From Promicromonospora sp049532985 (GTDB lineage: Bacteria > Actinomycetota > Actinomycetes > Actinomycetales > Cellulomonadaceae): a stretch of DNA of 64,000 bases. The notes below the pieces were generated by a model. The model did not search any database. It was not told the origin of the DNA and saw only the letters and a list, made by a program, of their open reading frames with translations. A program made the position numbers and the translations under genes. The stretch lies in NCBI RefSeq assembly GCF_049532985.1, contig NZ_CP186693.1, positions 434,001-498,000 on the forward strand. The letters are read 5' to 3'. This document shows, piece after piece, positions 8,808-17,038 of the stretch (its first letter is position 1; every line of letters begins with the position of its first letter).

Positions 8808-9718
8808 TGAGCACGACGATTCCCCCGGCCCGCCCGGCGGCCACGGCACGGCAGCCGCTGACCCGGCGTCCGACGGCGCGGCGCTGGTTCTCCGAGATCG
8901 GCTGGCGGCACGTGGTCGGCGTGCTGGCCGTCCTGTACGCCGGCTTCCCCCTGGTCTACGTGGTCTCGGCCTCCCTGGCCGACGGCGGCACGCTCACCGG
9001 TTCGAACGACCTGTTCGTGTCGGTGTCGGGTGCCAACTACGCGGCCCTGGCGGGCACGCGGTTCTGGACCTGGATGGCCAACACCCTGGTGGTGGCGGTC
9101 GCGACGGGTGCCGGGACGGTGCTCATGGGGGCCGCCGCCGCGTACGCCTTCTCGCGCTTCCGGTTCAGCGGCCGCCGCGTGGGGCTCACGGCCCTGCTCG
9201 TGATCCAGATGTTCCCGCAGATGCTCGCGTTCGTGGCGATCTTCCTGCTGCTCATCTCGCTCGGGAACGTGGTGCCCGGCCTCGGCCTGGACTCCAAGCT
9301 CTCGCTGATCTGCGTGTACCTGGGCGGGGCGCTGGGGGTCAACACGTTCCTCATGTACGGGTTCTTCAACACCGTGCCGCGCGAGATCGACGAGGCCGCG
9401 AAGATCGACGGCGCCACGCACGCCCAGATCTACTGGACCATCGTGCTGCGCCTGACCGCCCCGATCCTCGCCGTGGTGGGGCTGCTGAGCTTCATCAGCA
9501 CCTTCGGGGAGTTCATCATCGCCCGGGTGCTGCTGCAGTCGGAGGAGAGCTGGACCCTGGCCGTGGGGCTCTACGGCTGGGTCTCGTCGCTCCAGGACGC
9601 CAACTGGGGGCTGTTCACGGCGGGCGCGGTCGTCTCGGCCGTGCCGGTGCTCGCGCTGTTCCTCTTTCTCCAGAAGTACATCGTGGGCGGGCTGACGGCA
9701 GGCTCGGTCAAGGGCTGA
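8807..9718 (+). CDS. malG: Maltose/maltodextrin ABC transporter permease MalG
   Basis: A 303-residue partner permease with six predicted membrane segments. The EAA loop EAAKIDGATHAQIYWTIVLR is conserved, and the C-terminus GLTAGSVKG is typical of MalG-type subunits. It overlaps malF by four bases and is the last gene of the malEFG unit. A palindromic repeat follows 72 bp after the stop. As with the other importers in the window, energy must come from an ATPase encoded elsewhere. Confidence 0.93.
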   Translation: MSTTIPPARPAATARQPLTRRPTARRWFSEIGWRHVVGVLAVLYAGFPLVYVVSASLADGGTLTGSNDLFVSVSGANYAALAGTRFWTWMANTLVVAVATGAGTVLMGAAAAYAFSRFRFSGRRVGLTALLVIQMFPQMLAFVAIFLLLISLGNVVPGLGLDSKLSLICVYLGGALGVNTFLMYGFFNTVPREIDEAAKIDGATHAQIYWTIVLRLTAPILAVVGLLSFISTFGEFIIARVLLQSEESWTLAVGLYGWVSSLQDANWGLFTAGAVVSAVPVLALFLFLQKYIVGGLTAGSVKG

Positions 9719-9790
9719 TCGCGTCGGGCCGCCTCGCGCCGACCCGGCTGCCGCACGCCGAGCGCGTGCCCGGGAAGGTGCCCCGCGGGC

Positions 9791-9833
9791 ACGGGTTGCG
9801 CTGTGTAGACAACGTCTACTCAGCGCAACCCGT
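9791..9833. repeat. Extragenic palindrome, relative of the 19.2-kb array
   Basis: A near-perfect 43-bp palindrome: a 13-bp outer stem (ACGGGTTGCGCTG with its complement), one T/T mismatch, a 6-bp inner stem GTAGAC/GTCTAC and a 3-base loop AAC. The inner stem, flanking TTGCG/CGCAA words and overall size match the three tandem units at 19.2 kb, read on the opposite strand. It sits between malG and the fused regulator gene and could end malG transcription. Confidence 0.75.
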
Positions 9834-9932
9834 CTGCGCGGTGGAGGTTCCCGGCCCCCCATGACGGATGTCATGTCCGGCCGGTGACGCACGGCCTGCG
9901 TGCCGCGCCCCGGGCGGGACCAGCCTGGAGGC

Positions 9933-10760
9933 ATGACACAGACACCAGCACCGAGACAGCACGGGAGCACGCCGGCGCTCGACGTCCGCGGCCTCGTCAA
10001 GGAGTTCCATGGCCGCGGCGGCACCGTCCGGGCCGTGGACGGCCTCGACCTGCGGGTCGAGCGCGGCGAGGTCGTCGCGTTCCTCGGGCCGAACGGCGCG
10101 GGCAAGACCACGACCATCGATCTGGCCCTCGGTCTGACCCGGCCCACGTCCGGCATGATCCGCCTCCTCCTCGCCGACGACCAGGCCCTCGTGCGCGGCG
10201 CCGTCGCCGCCCTGCTCGACCTCGAACCCGACCTGCGGGTCGTGGCGCAGGTGGGACGCGGCGACGAGGTGGTCGGGGCCGTCCGCGAGCACGCCGTCGA
10301 CGTCGCGCTGCTCGACGTCGAGATGCCGGGCCTGGACGGCGTCGCGGTGGCCGCCGCCCTCCGGGAGCAGGTGCCGGGCTGCCGCTCGCTCATCGTCACC
10401 ACGTTCGGTCGCCCGGGTTACCTGCGCCGGGCGCTCGGCGCCGGTGCGAGCGGGTTCGTCGTCAAGGACACGCCCGCCGAGCTGCTCGCCGACGCCGTGC
10501 GCCGGGTGCACTCGGGCCTGCGCGTGGTGGACCCGGACCTGGCCGTCGCCTCGCTGACCGTCGGTGCCAGCCCGCTCACGGACCGGGAGGCGCACGTGCT
10601 GGCGCTCGCGGCCGACGGCGGCACCGTCGCGGGGATCGCCGCGGAGGCGCACCTGTCCGAGGGCACCGTGCGCAACTACCTGTCGTCCTCGATCGGCAAG
10701 ACCGGGGCGCGCACCCGCGCCGAGGCCGTCCGGATCGCGCGGGAGAACGGCTGGCTCTGA
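9933..10760 (+). CDS. Fusion of ABC-ATPase N-terminus to a NarL/LuxR-type response regulator
   Basis: The 275-residue frame starts as an ABC transporter ATPase: residues 15-74 carry the A-loop region and Walker A GPNGAGKTT (52-60), then ...GLTRPTSG. At residue 75 it becomes a complete response regulator, MIRLLLADDQALVRG, with phospho-acceptor Asp128 in LLDVEMPG and a C-terminal LuxR HTH (LTDREAHVLALAADGGTVAG). Met75 (ATG at 10155) is exactly where a free-standing DesR/LiaR-like regulator would begin. Walker B, the ABC signature, the permease and the histidine kinase are all missing. A deletion in an ATPase-permease-kinase-regulator operon explains this best. A Shine-Dalgarno (CTGGAGG) precedes 9933, so the chimera could be made. 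The regulator has no visible cognate kinase here. Confidence 0.8.
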   Translation: MTQTPAPRQHGSTPALDVRGLVKEFHGRGGTVRAVDGLDLRVERGEVVAFLGPNGAGKTTTIDLALGLTRPTSGMIRLLLADDQALVRGAVAALLDLEPDLRVVAQVGRGDEVVGAVREHAVDVALLDVEMPGLDGVAVAAALREQVPGCRSLIVTTFGRPGYLRRALGAGASGFVVKDTPAELLADAVRRVHSGLRVVDPDLAVASLTVGASPLTDREAHVLALAADGGTVAGIAAEAHLSEGTVRNYLSSSIGKTGARTRAEAVRIARENGWL

Positions 10761-10835
10761 GGGGCGAACATTCGTTTTGCCGGGCTAGCGCAGTTCGGTA
10801 CGCTTTGCCCCGACCCGAGGAGGAAAGTCAGGATC

Positions 10836-11009
10836 ATGGGAATCCGGTATCGCAAGCGGCTGTCGCTCGGCCCGCTCAAGTTCAACATCACCCAGCGGGG
10901 CCTGTCGTCCATGAGCTTCAAGATCGGTCCCTGGACCTGGAACTCGAAGACCAAGAAGCACTCGATCAACCTGCCCGGCGGACTGAGCTGGTACAGCAAC
11001 AACAAGTAG
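10836..11009 (+). CDS. Small DUF4236-like protein
   Basis: A 57-residue basic protein beginning MGIRYRKRLSLGPLKFNIT and ending PGGLSWYSNNK. The start, with RYRKRLSLGP, an N-(I/L)-(S/T) turn and a Gly-Leu-Ser-Ser stretch, resembles the DUF4236 family, whose function is unknown. AGGAGG (10819-10824) lies 11 bases before the ATG, with a further AGGA (10829-10832) closer to it. It lies between the fused regulator and dgt, all on the plus strand, 18 bp from the dgt start. Family assignment is by recognition only. It has no membrane segment or signal peptide. Confidence 0.72.
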   Translation: MGIRYRKRLSLGPLKFNITQRGLSSMSFKIGPWTWNSKTKKHSINLPGGLSWYSNNK

Positions 11010-11027
11010 CCGGACTAGAGTGGCGGC

Positions 11028-12317
11028 GTGGAGCAACCCGCTGGGAAGAGCATCCCGCCGTCGTACAGCGCGCAGGACGTCGAGCGCTGGGTGACAGAAC
11101 CGCCCAAGTCGCAGGCCCGGACCCCGTTCGAGCGTGACCGCGGGCGCGTGGTGCACTCCTCCGCGCTGCGGCGCCTCGGCGCCAAGACCCAGGTCCTGGG
11201 CGCGGGGCACGACGACTTCGTACGCACCCGCCTGACCCACTCCCTCGAGGTGGCCCAGGTGGGCCGCGGCATGGGCCGCTCCCTGGGCTGCGACCCCGAC
11301 GTCGTGGACACCGCCTGCCTCACCCACGACCTGGGGCACCCGCCCTTCGGGCACAACGGCGAGACGGCGCTCGCGGAGATCGCCGAGCCGATCGGCGGCT
11401 TCGAGGGCAACGCGCAGACCCTGCGCCTCCTGACCCGGCTGGAGCCCAAGGTCCTCGCCGACGACGGCACCCCCGCCGGCCTCAACCTCACCCGCGCGAG
11501 CCTCGACGCGAGCGTCAAGTACCCGTGGGCCTACGGGGCCGGCCCCGCGCGGCCCGACGGGACCGCGAGCCGCAAGTTCGGCGTCTACCCCGACGACCTG
11601 CCCGTCTTCACCTGGCTCCGCAAGGATGCGCCCGACGGCGTGAAGTGCCTGGAGGCGCAGGTCATGGACCTCGCCGACGACATCAGCTACTCGGTGCACG
11701 ACGTCGAGGACGGCGTCGTGGCCGGCCGCATCGACCTGGACCTCATGGCCGACGCCGAGGAGCGGGCGCGCGTGGCCGAGTACGTGCGGTCCTGGTACGG
11801 CGAGTGGTACCGGGCCGACGCCGTCGACGCCGCGATCGGGCGGCTGCAGGAGTACCTGCGCGGCGAGGGGCACCTGGTGCGGGCCTTCGACGGGTCGCGC
11901 CGTTCCCTGGCCTCGCTCAAGGACATGACGAGCCAGCTCATCGGCCGGTTCATCGGCGCGGCGATCGACGCGACCCGCGCCGAGTACGGCGACGGCGCCC
12001 TCACGCGCTACGCGGCCCGGCTCGTGGTGCCCGACGAGACCGAGCACGAGATCCTCGCGCTCAAGGGCATCGCCGTGGCCTACGTGATGGCCCCGCGCGG
12101 GCAGGAGCCGCGCTACCTGCGGGAGCGTGAGATCCTCGCGGACCTCGTCCACGTCCTGGCCGACCGTGCGCCCCTCGACCTGGAGGCGCCGTTCGCCGCC
12201 GACTGGCGCGCCGCGTCCGACGACGCGGCGCGCCTGCGCGTGGTGGTCGACCAGGTGGCGTCGCTGACGGACCTGTCGGCGCTGGCGCTGCACGGGCGGC
12301 TCGTGGCCCCCGCCTGA
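11028..12317 (+). CDS. dgt: Deoxyguanosinetriphosphate triphosphohydrolase-like protein
   Basis: A 429-residue HD-domain enzyme predicted to hydrolyse dNTPs to the deoxynucleoside and triphosphate, controlling dNTP pools. Metal-binding HD-superfamily motifs are visible: RTRLTHSLEV, then the HD pair in LTHDLGHPPFGHNGE, and later DLADDISYSVHD. The GTG start gives the expected N-terminus. It precedes dnaG by 76 bp on the same strand, an arrangement common in actinobacteria and consistent with a replication-linked role. Substrate preference among dNTPs cannot be read from sequence. Confidence 0.95.
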   Translation: MEQPAGKSIPPSYSAQDVERWVTEPPKSQARTPFERDRGRVVHSSALRRLGAKTQVLGAGHDDFVRTRLTHSLEVAQVGRGMGRSLGCDPDVVDTACLTHDLGHPPFGHNGETALAEIAEPIGGFEGNAQTLRLLTRLEPKVLADDGTPAGLNLTRASLDASVKYPWAYGAGPARPDGTASRKFGVYPDDLPVFTWLRKDAPDGVKCLEAQVMDLADDISYSVHDVEDGVVAGRIDLDLMADAEERARVAEYVRSWYGEWYRADAVDAAIGRLQEYLRGEGHLVRAFDGSRRSLASLKDMTSQLIGRFIGAAIDATRAEYGDGALTRYAARLVVPDETEHEILALKGIAVAYVMAPRGQEPRYLREREILADLVHVLADRAPLDLEAPFAADWRAASDDAARLRVVVDQVASLTDLSALALHGRLVAPA

Positions 12318-12393
12318 GCGCCGGCACCCGCCGCTGAGCCGGAGGTGTGGACGGCGGCCTCGGGCCCCGCCGCGCGAGCATAGACTTCGGAGC

Positions 12394-14340
12394 GTGGCCG
12401 GGCTGATCAGACGTGAGGACGTGGACCTGGTCCGTGAGCGCGCGCGGATCGACGAGATCGTCTCGGCGCACGTGACCCTCAAGCCCGCCGGGGTCGGCGC
12501 GCTGGTGGGTCTGTGCCCCTTCCACGACGAGCGCAGCCCCAGCTTCAACGTGCGCCCCAGCGTCGGGCGGTACCACTGCTTCGGGTGCGGTGAGGGCGGC
12601 GACGTCATCGAGTTCGTCATGAAGATGGACGGGCTGAGCTTCACCGAGGCCATCGAGTACCTCGCGGGCAAGACCGGCGTGCAGCTCCGGTACGAGGAGG
12701 GCGGCTCCGCCCGTCCGCGCGAGGAGCCCGGCAAGCGGCAGCGCCTGCTGGAGGCCCACCGCGTGGCGGCCGAGTTCTACGCCGAGCAGCTCATGGGCCC
12801 CGACGCGGCCGCGGCCCGTGCGTTCCTGGCCGAGCGCAGCTTCGACCGGTCCGACGCCGAGCGGTTCGGCGTCGGGTTCGCCCCCAAGGGCTGGGACGCG
12901 CTCCAGCGCCACCTCCAGGGCCGGGGCTTCACGCAGGCCGAGCTCGTGGCGAGCGGGCTGATGTCGCAGGGCCAGCGCGGCATCTACGACCGGTTCCGCG
13001 GCCGGGTCATGTGGCCCATCCGCGACGTGACGGGCGCGGTGATCGGGTTCGGTGCCCGGCGCCTGTTCGAGGACGACCAGGGCCCCAAGTACCTCAACAC
13101 CCCGGAGACCAGCCTCTACAAGAAGTCGCACGTGCTGTACGGCATCGACCTCGCCAAGCGCGAGATCGCCCGCGGCAAGCGCGTCGTGGTGGTCGAGGGG
13201 TACACGGACGTGATGGCGGCGCACCTGTCCGGTGTCACGACCGCGGTGGCGACGTGCGGTACGGCGTTCGGCGCCGACCACGCCAAGGTCGTGCGGCGTC
13301 TGCTGGGCGACACGACCGCGGGCGGCGGGCTCCAGCTCAAGTCCGGTGCCTCGCTCGGCGGCGAGATCATCTTCACCTTCGACGGCGACGCGGCCGGGCA
13401 GAAGGCCGCCGTGCGCGCCTTCGGCGAGGACCAGCGGTTCTTCGCGCAGACGTTCGTGGCCGTCGAGCCCAGCGGCATGGACCCGTGCGACCTGCGCATG
13501 GCGAACGGCCCCGAGGCGGTGCGCGCCCTCGTGGACGGGCGGGTGCCGCTCTTCCAGTTCGTGGTGCGCAGCAAGCTCGACGAGTTCGACCTCGACACCG
13601 CCGAGGGCCGGGTCGGCGCGCTCCGTGCCGCCGCCCCGATCATCGCGGGCATCCGGGACACCGCGCTGCGTCCCGAGTACGCGCGCCTGCTGGCGGGCTG
13701 GATCGGCACCGACGAGCGCGCCGTGGTCCGGGAGATCCAGCGTGCGGCGAGCACACCGTCCCTGCGGGACGCGCCGGCCACCGCGCCGTCGTCCGGCGGC
13801 CCTGCCGGACCGGGGGCGGACGGCGACCGCCGGCCCGCGTCGGGCGGCGTGCCCCAGGTGCCCGCACCCGACCCGCGCGACCCCGTGGCCCGTGACGAGC
13901 GGCTCGCGCTGGTGGCGGTGCTGCAGTACCCGCAGCACGTGCCGCCGTCGTTCGACGACCTGGGCGAGGACGCTTTCGCGGTTCCCGCGTGGCGCGCGGT
14001 GCACACGGCGATCCGGGCGGCCGGGGGTGTCGCCGCCGGGCGGGACACGTCGGCCGCGCAGTGGGTCGCGGCCGTGCTGGACCAGGCCTCCGAGACCGTC
14101 GCGGGCCTGGTCACGCAGCTCTCCGTGGCCTCGCTCCCGGAGGACCGGGAGACGGCCATCGCGGCCTTCGTCGAGGGCGTCGTGCGCCGGGTGGTGGACA
14201 TGGGTCTGATGCGGCGCGTGGCCGACGCGCGCAGCCGCCTGCAGCGGCTGGACCCGTCGGACACGGAGGCCTACCAGGCGGCGTTCGCCGAGCTCCTGGC
14301 GATCGAGGCCGAGCGCCGCACCCTCCGCGAGAGCGCGTAG
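12394..14340 (+). CDS. dnaG: DNA primase
   Basis: A 648-residue primase that makes RNA primers for replication. The N-terminal zinc-binding domain has Cys41, His44, Cys62 and Cys65 (CPFH...HCFGC). The catalytic core follows, with TOPRIM motifs VVVVEGYTDVMA and FDGDAAGQKA. A proline/alanine-rich linker near residue 460 leads to the C-terminal DnaB-helicase interaction domain. Length and domain order are normal. The GTG at 12394 gives the canonical MAGLIRREDVDLVRERARIDEIV start. It is probably essential, and its presence argues that this is chromosome and not plasmid. Confidence 0.97.
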   Translation: MAGLIRREDVDLVRERARIDEIVSAHVTLKPAGVGALVGLCPFHDERSPSFNVRPSVGRYHCFGCGEGGDVIEFVMKMDGLSFTEAIEYLAGKTGVQLRYEEGGSARPREEPGKRQRLLEAHRVAAEFYAEQLMGPDAAAARAFLAERSFDRSDAERFGVGFAPKGWDALQRHLQGRGFTQAELVASGLMSQGQRGIYDRFRGRVMWPIRDVTGAVIGFGARRLFEDDQGPKYLNTPETSLYKKSHVLYGIDLAKREIARGKRVVVVEGYTDVMAAHLSGVTTAVATCGTAFGADHAKVVRRLLGDTTAGGGLQLKSGASLGGEIIFTFDGDAAGQKAAVRAFGEDQRFFAQTFVAVEPSGMDPCDLRMANGPEAVRALVDGRVPLFQFVVRSKLDEFDLDTAEGRVGALRAAAPIIAGIRDTALRPEYARLLAGWIGTDERAVVREIQRAASTPSLRDAPATAPSSGGPAGPGADGDRRPASGGVPQVPAPDPRDPVARDERLALVAVLQYPQHVPPSFDDLGEDAFAVPAWRAVHTAIRAAGGVAAGRDTSAAQWVAAVLDQASETVAGLVTQLSVASLPEDRETAIAAFVEGVVRRVVDMGLMRRVADARSRLQRLDPSDTEAYQAAFAELLAIEAERRTLRESA

Positions 14341-14369
14341 CCGCCCGGGTTCAGGCCGGCGCCGGGCGG
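14341..14369. terminator. Hairpin between dnaG and the convergent MFS gene
   Basis: CCGCCCGG and CCGGGCGG form an 8-bp stem with a 13-base loop immediately after the dnaG stop. The right half lies inside the end of the convergent MFS gene. It could act on both strands. There is no T tract, as is common in high-GC genomes. Confidence 0.45.
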
Positions 14370-15793
14370 TCGCGGGGGAGCAGCAGCACCGTGCCGATCA
14401 TCAGCGCCGCGCAGCCCACCACGCACCAGAACACCAGGTGCATCGCGCTGGCCAGGCCCGCGCCCTCGGGCGTGCCGTCCGGGCCCACCACCGTCAGGGC
14501 GTTGACCACCGCGCCGAGCGCCGCGACGCCGACGGCCTGGCCGATCGACCGCGCGAACATGTTGGTCGCCGTCACCGCGCCGCGCTCGCCCCAGCCCACG
14601 CTGTGCTGGGCGGCGAGCAGCGTGGGCACCGCCACCAGGCCCATGCCCAGGCCGATCACGAACACGGCCACCGAGATCTGCCAGACGGCGGAGCCCGCGT
14701 CGAGCACCAGGGTCAGCAGCGCACCCGTCAGCACCACGACGGACCCGATGAGGCTGGTCCAGCGGAACCCGATGGCCAGGTAGACCCGCCCCGACAGCGT
14801 GGCCGCGATGGGCCAGCCGAGCGTGAGCGCGGCCAGCGCGAACCCGGCCACGAGCGGCCCGACGCCGAGCACCCCCTGCGCGTAGATCGGCACGTAGGTG
14901 GACAGGCCGAGGGTGATGACGCCGACCATCAGCGACGCCGCCGTCGAGGCGCCCACGACCCGGCGCCGCAGCAGCCGCAGGTCGAAGATCGGGTGCGCGG
15001 TGCGCCGCGCCGACACGGCGAACGCCGCCAGCAGCACCACCGCGGCGCCGAAGATGCCGATCGACGGCGCCGACGCCCAGCCCCAGGCGTGACCGCCCTC
15101 CAGCAGGCCGAGCACGAGCAGCGTGCTGCCCGCCGTGAGCAGCACCGCGCCCACGTAGTCGACGGGCTCGCGGGCGCCGTCGCGCTCCTTCTCGTGGAAC
15201 CGGAGCCAGAGGGCCAGCAGGGCCGCCGCGCCGATCGGCAGGTTGACCCAGAAGATCCAGCGCCAGCTCACGAACTGGCTGAACACGCCGCCGAGGGTGG
15301 GGCCGAGCACGGAGGAGACGGCCCACACGCTGGCCATGTAGCCCTGCGTCTTCGCGCGCTCGGCGAGCGTGTAGATGTCGCCGGTGATCGTCATCGACAT
15401 CGGCAGGATGGCGCCCGCGCCCAGGCCCTGCAGCACCCGGAACCAGATCAGCGCCGGCATGCTCCAGGCCACCGCGCACAGCACGGAGCCGAGCACGAAC
15501 AGGGCGATCCCGGCCAGGATCACGCGCTTGCGGCCGAACACGTCCGCCAGCCGTCCGTACACCGGCACGGTCACGGCCTGGGCCAGCGTGTAGGCCGAGA
15601 AGAGCCACGGCACCTGCTCGAACGCGCCCAGCTCGCGCGCGATGGTGGTCGAGGCCGTGGCGAGGATCGTGGCGTCGAGCGCGACCAGCGCCGTGGCGAG
15701 CATCAGCGCGCCGAGGATCGGGCCGCGGTCGCCGCGCAGGCCGAGCCTGGTGTCGGTGGCTGCCTCGGCCGACGAGGTCTCGGACGCGGTCAT
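14351..15793 (-). CDS. MFS drug exporter, DHA2/EmrB-QacA type
   Basis: A 480-residue proton-coupled efflux protein with 14 hydrophobic segments, as in the DHA2 family. Motifs visible are LDATILATA in TM1, the loop GRLADVFGRKRV (motif A) and the motif-C-like run SSVLGPTLGGVFSQF. I use the ATG at 15793, which gives MTASETSS and has GGAG upstream; an in-frame ATG at 15826 lacks a clear ribosome site. The gene is convergent with dnaG and downstream of, and codirectional with, the small XRE gene. The cargo is unknown. A GTGTGCTGCACGACAC imperfect palindrome (15809-15824) in the upstream region could be an operator. Confidence 0.88.
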   Translation of the reverse strand: MTASETSSAEAATDTRLGLRGDRGPILGALMLATALVALDATILATASTTIARELGAFEQVPWLFSAYTLAQAVTVPVYGRLADVFGRKRVILAGIALFVLGSVLCAVAWSMPALIWFRVLQGLGAGAILPMSMTITGDIYTLAERAKTQGYMASVWAVSSVLGPTLGGVFSQFVSWRWIFWVNLPIGAAALLALWLRFHEKERDGAREPVDYVGAVLLTAGSTLLVLGLLEGGHAWGWASAPSIGIFGAAVVLLAAFAVSARRTAHPIFDLRLLRRRVVGASTAASLMVGVITLGLSTYVPIYAQGVLGVGPLVAGFALAALTLGWPIAATLSGRVYLAIGFRWTSLIGSVVVLTGALLTLVLDAGSAVWQISVAVFVIGLGMGLVAVPTLLAAQHSVGWGERGAVTATNMFARSIGQAVGVAALGAVVNALTVVGPDGTPEGAGLASAMHLVFWCVVGCAALMIGTVLLLPRDRPAPA

Positions 15794-15872
15794 GCCTGGG
15801 GGCTCCGGGTGTGCTGCACGACACATGCAAAGTTGCCCGGGGCATCTCCTATTCCCGCGGGAGCCCCGGGGG

Positions 15873-16139
15873 TCACGAGGCGAGCGGCTCGCGGGCGGGC
15901 TGGTTCACCTCGGACCACAGATCGTCGAGCGACAGGCCCAGGACGTCGGCGATGGCCGCGATGGTCGGGAAGGCCGGTGTGGCGATGCGGCCCGTCTCGA
16001 TCTTCCGGAGCGTCTCCGGCGAGACGCCGGCCGCGAGCGCGACGTCGAGCATCGGGCGGTCTCCCCGGGCGCGGCGCAGGCGGGCGCCGAGGCGCTGCCC
16101 GCGTTCGACCTCGGCGGGGGTGAGCGGCAACCTGACCAT
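15873..16139 (-). CDS. Small XRE-family HTH regulator
   Basis: An 88-residue DNA-binding protein. The HTH occupies most of the chain: RLRRARGDRPMLDVALAAGVSPETLRKIETGRIATP, followed by IAAIADVLGLSLDDLW. No effector domain is attached. It is divergent from the methionine aminopeptidase-like gene, with a 79-bp intergenic that carries two direct copies of CCGGTAT. A -10-like TACTAT lies about 8 bases before its start codon, suggesting a leaderless or very short-leader transcript. A role as repressor of the neighbour and of itself is inferred from this arrangement. Confidence 0.85.
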   Translation of the reverse strand: MVRLPLTPAEVERGQRLGARLRRARGDRPMLDVALAAGVSPETLRKIETGRIATPAFPTIAAIADVLGLSLDDLWSEVNQPAREPLAS

Positions 16140-16146
16140 GGCCCCG

Positions 16147-16179
16147 ATAGTAGTACCGGTATGACATGGCCGGTATAGT
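16147..16179. promoter_or_regulatory. Overlapping divergent promoter/operator of xre and map
   Basis: CCGGTAT occurs twice in direct orientation, at 16156-16162 and 16170-16176, start-to-start 14 bp. The second copy runs into TATAGT (16174-16179), a plausible -10 for the rightward gene. On the other strand TACTAT (16152-16147) is a -10 for xre. A repressor bound to the repeats would cover both. Confidence 0.5.
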
Positions 16180-16218
16180 TATTGGGAACGCAGTCGGACG
16201 TGCCGAGGAAAGGCCCCC

Positions 16219-16995
16219 ATGATCGAGATCCTGAACCCCGCCGAGCTGACCCGGGCGCGCGCCACCGGCGCCCTGGTCGCGGACATCCTGCGGACGCTGC
16301 GCAGCCGGAGCGTGGTCGGCACCAACCTGCTGGACCTCGACCGGTGGACCCGGGAGCTGATCGAGGAGGCGGGTGCGCAGTCCTGCTACGTCGACTACGC
16401 GCCGTCGTTCGGGCGCGGCCCGTTCGGCCACTACGTCTGCACCGCGGTGAACGACGCGGTGCTGCACGGGATGCCCCACGACTACGCGCTCGCGGACGGT
16501 GACCTGCTGACCCTCGACCTGGCCGTGCTGCTCGATGGCATCGCCGCCGACTCCGCCGTGAGCTTCGTGGTGGGTGACGGGCGGCCCTCGGAGAGCGTCG
16601 CGCTGATCGACGTGACCGAGCGGGCCCTGGCCGCTGGGATCGCCGCCGCGGGGCCCGGCGCCCGGCTCGGCGACGTCTCGCACGCCATCGGCACCGTCCT
16701 GGGCGGGGCGGGCTATCCGATCAACACGGAGTTCGGCGGGCACGGCATCGGTTCGACGATGCACCAGGACCCGCACGTCTCGAACACCGGGCGGCCCGGC
16801 CGCGGGTACCGGCTGCGCCCCGGCCTCCTGCTGGCGCTGGAGCCCTGGGTCATGGCCGACACCGACGAGCTCGTGGTCGACGCCGACGGCTGGACCCTGC
16901 GCAGCGCGACCGGCTGCCGCACCGCGCACAGCGAGCACACGATCGCGATCACGCCGGACGGCGCGGAGATCCTCACGCTGCCGACGTCGGCCTAG
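16219..16995 (+). CDS. map: Type I methionine aminopeptidase (accessory copy)
   Basis: A 258-residue M24 metallopeptidase that removes the initiator Met. The metal ligands of the fold are recognisable: two Asp in LTLDLAVLLDGIAADSAVSF, His in GGHGIGSTMHQDP, Glu in LALEPWV and Glu in SEHTIAI. The residue before the first helix reads AVNDAVLHGMP, matching the NEVVCHGIP region of MetAP. It lacks the N-terminal zinc-finger extension of some actinobacterial copies. Pairing with a dedicated XRE repressor, away from ribosomal-protein genes, suggests an inducible second copy and not the housekeeping one. That reading is inference, since the rest of the genome is not visible. Confidence 0.9.
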   Translation: MIEILNPAELTRARATGALVADILRTLRSRSVVGTNLLDLDRWTRELIEEAGAQSCYVDYAPSFGRGPFGHYVCTAVNDAVLHGMPHDYALADGDLLTLDLAVLLDGIAADSAVSFVVGDGRPSESVALIDVTERALAAGIAAAGPGARLGDVSHAIGTVLGGAGYPINTEFGGHGIGSTMHQDPHVSNTGRPGRGYRLRPGLLLALEPWVMADTDELVVDADGWTLRSATGCRTAHSEHTIAITPDGAEILTLPTSA

Positions 16996-17038
16996 AGGCC
17001 GCGACCAGGATCTCGACCCGGCCGCGGGTCGTGCCGGG

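Noticed and set aside
9933..10154. A functional ABC transporter ATPase
   Set aside because: Sequence stops shortly after Walker A; the signature motif, Walker B and switch His are missing.
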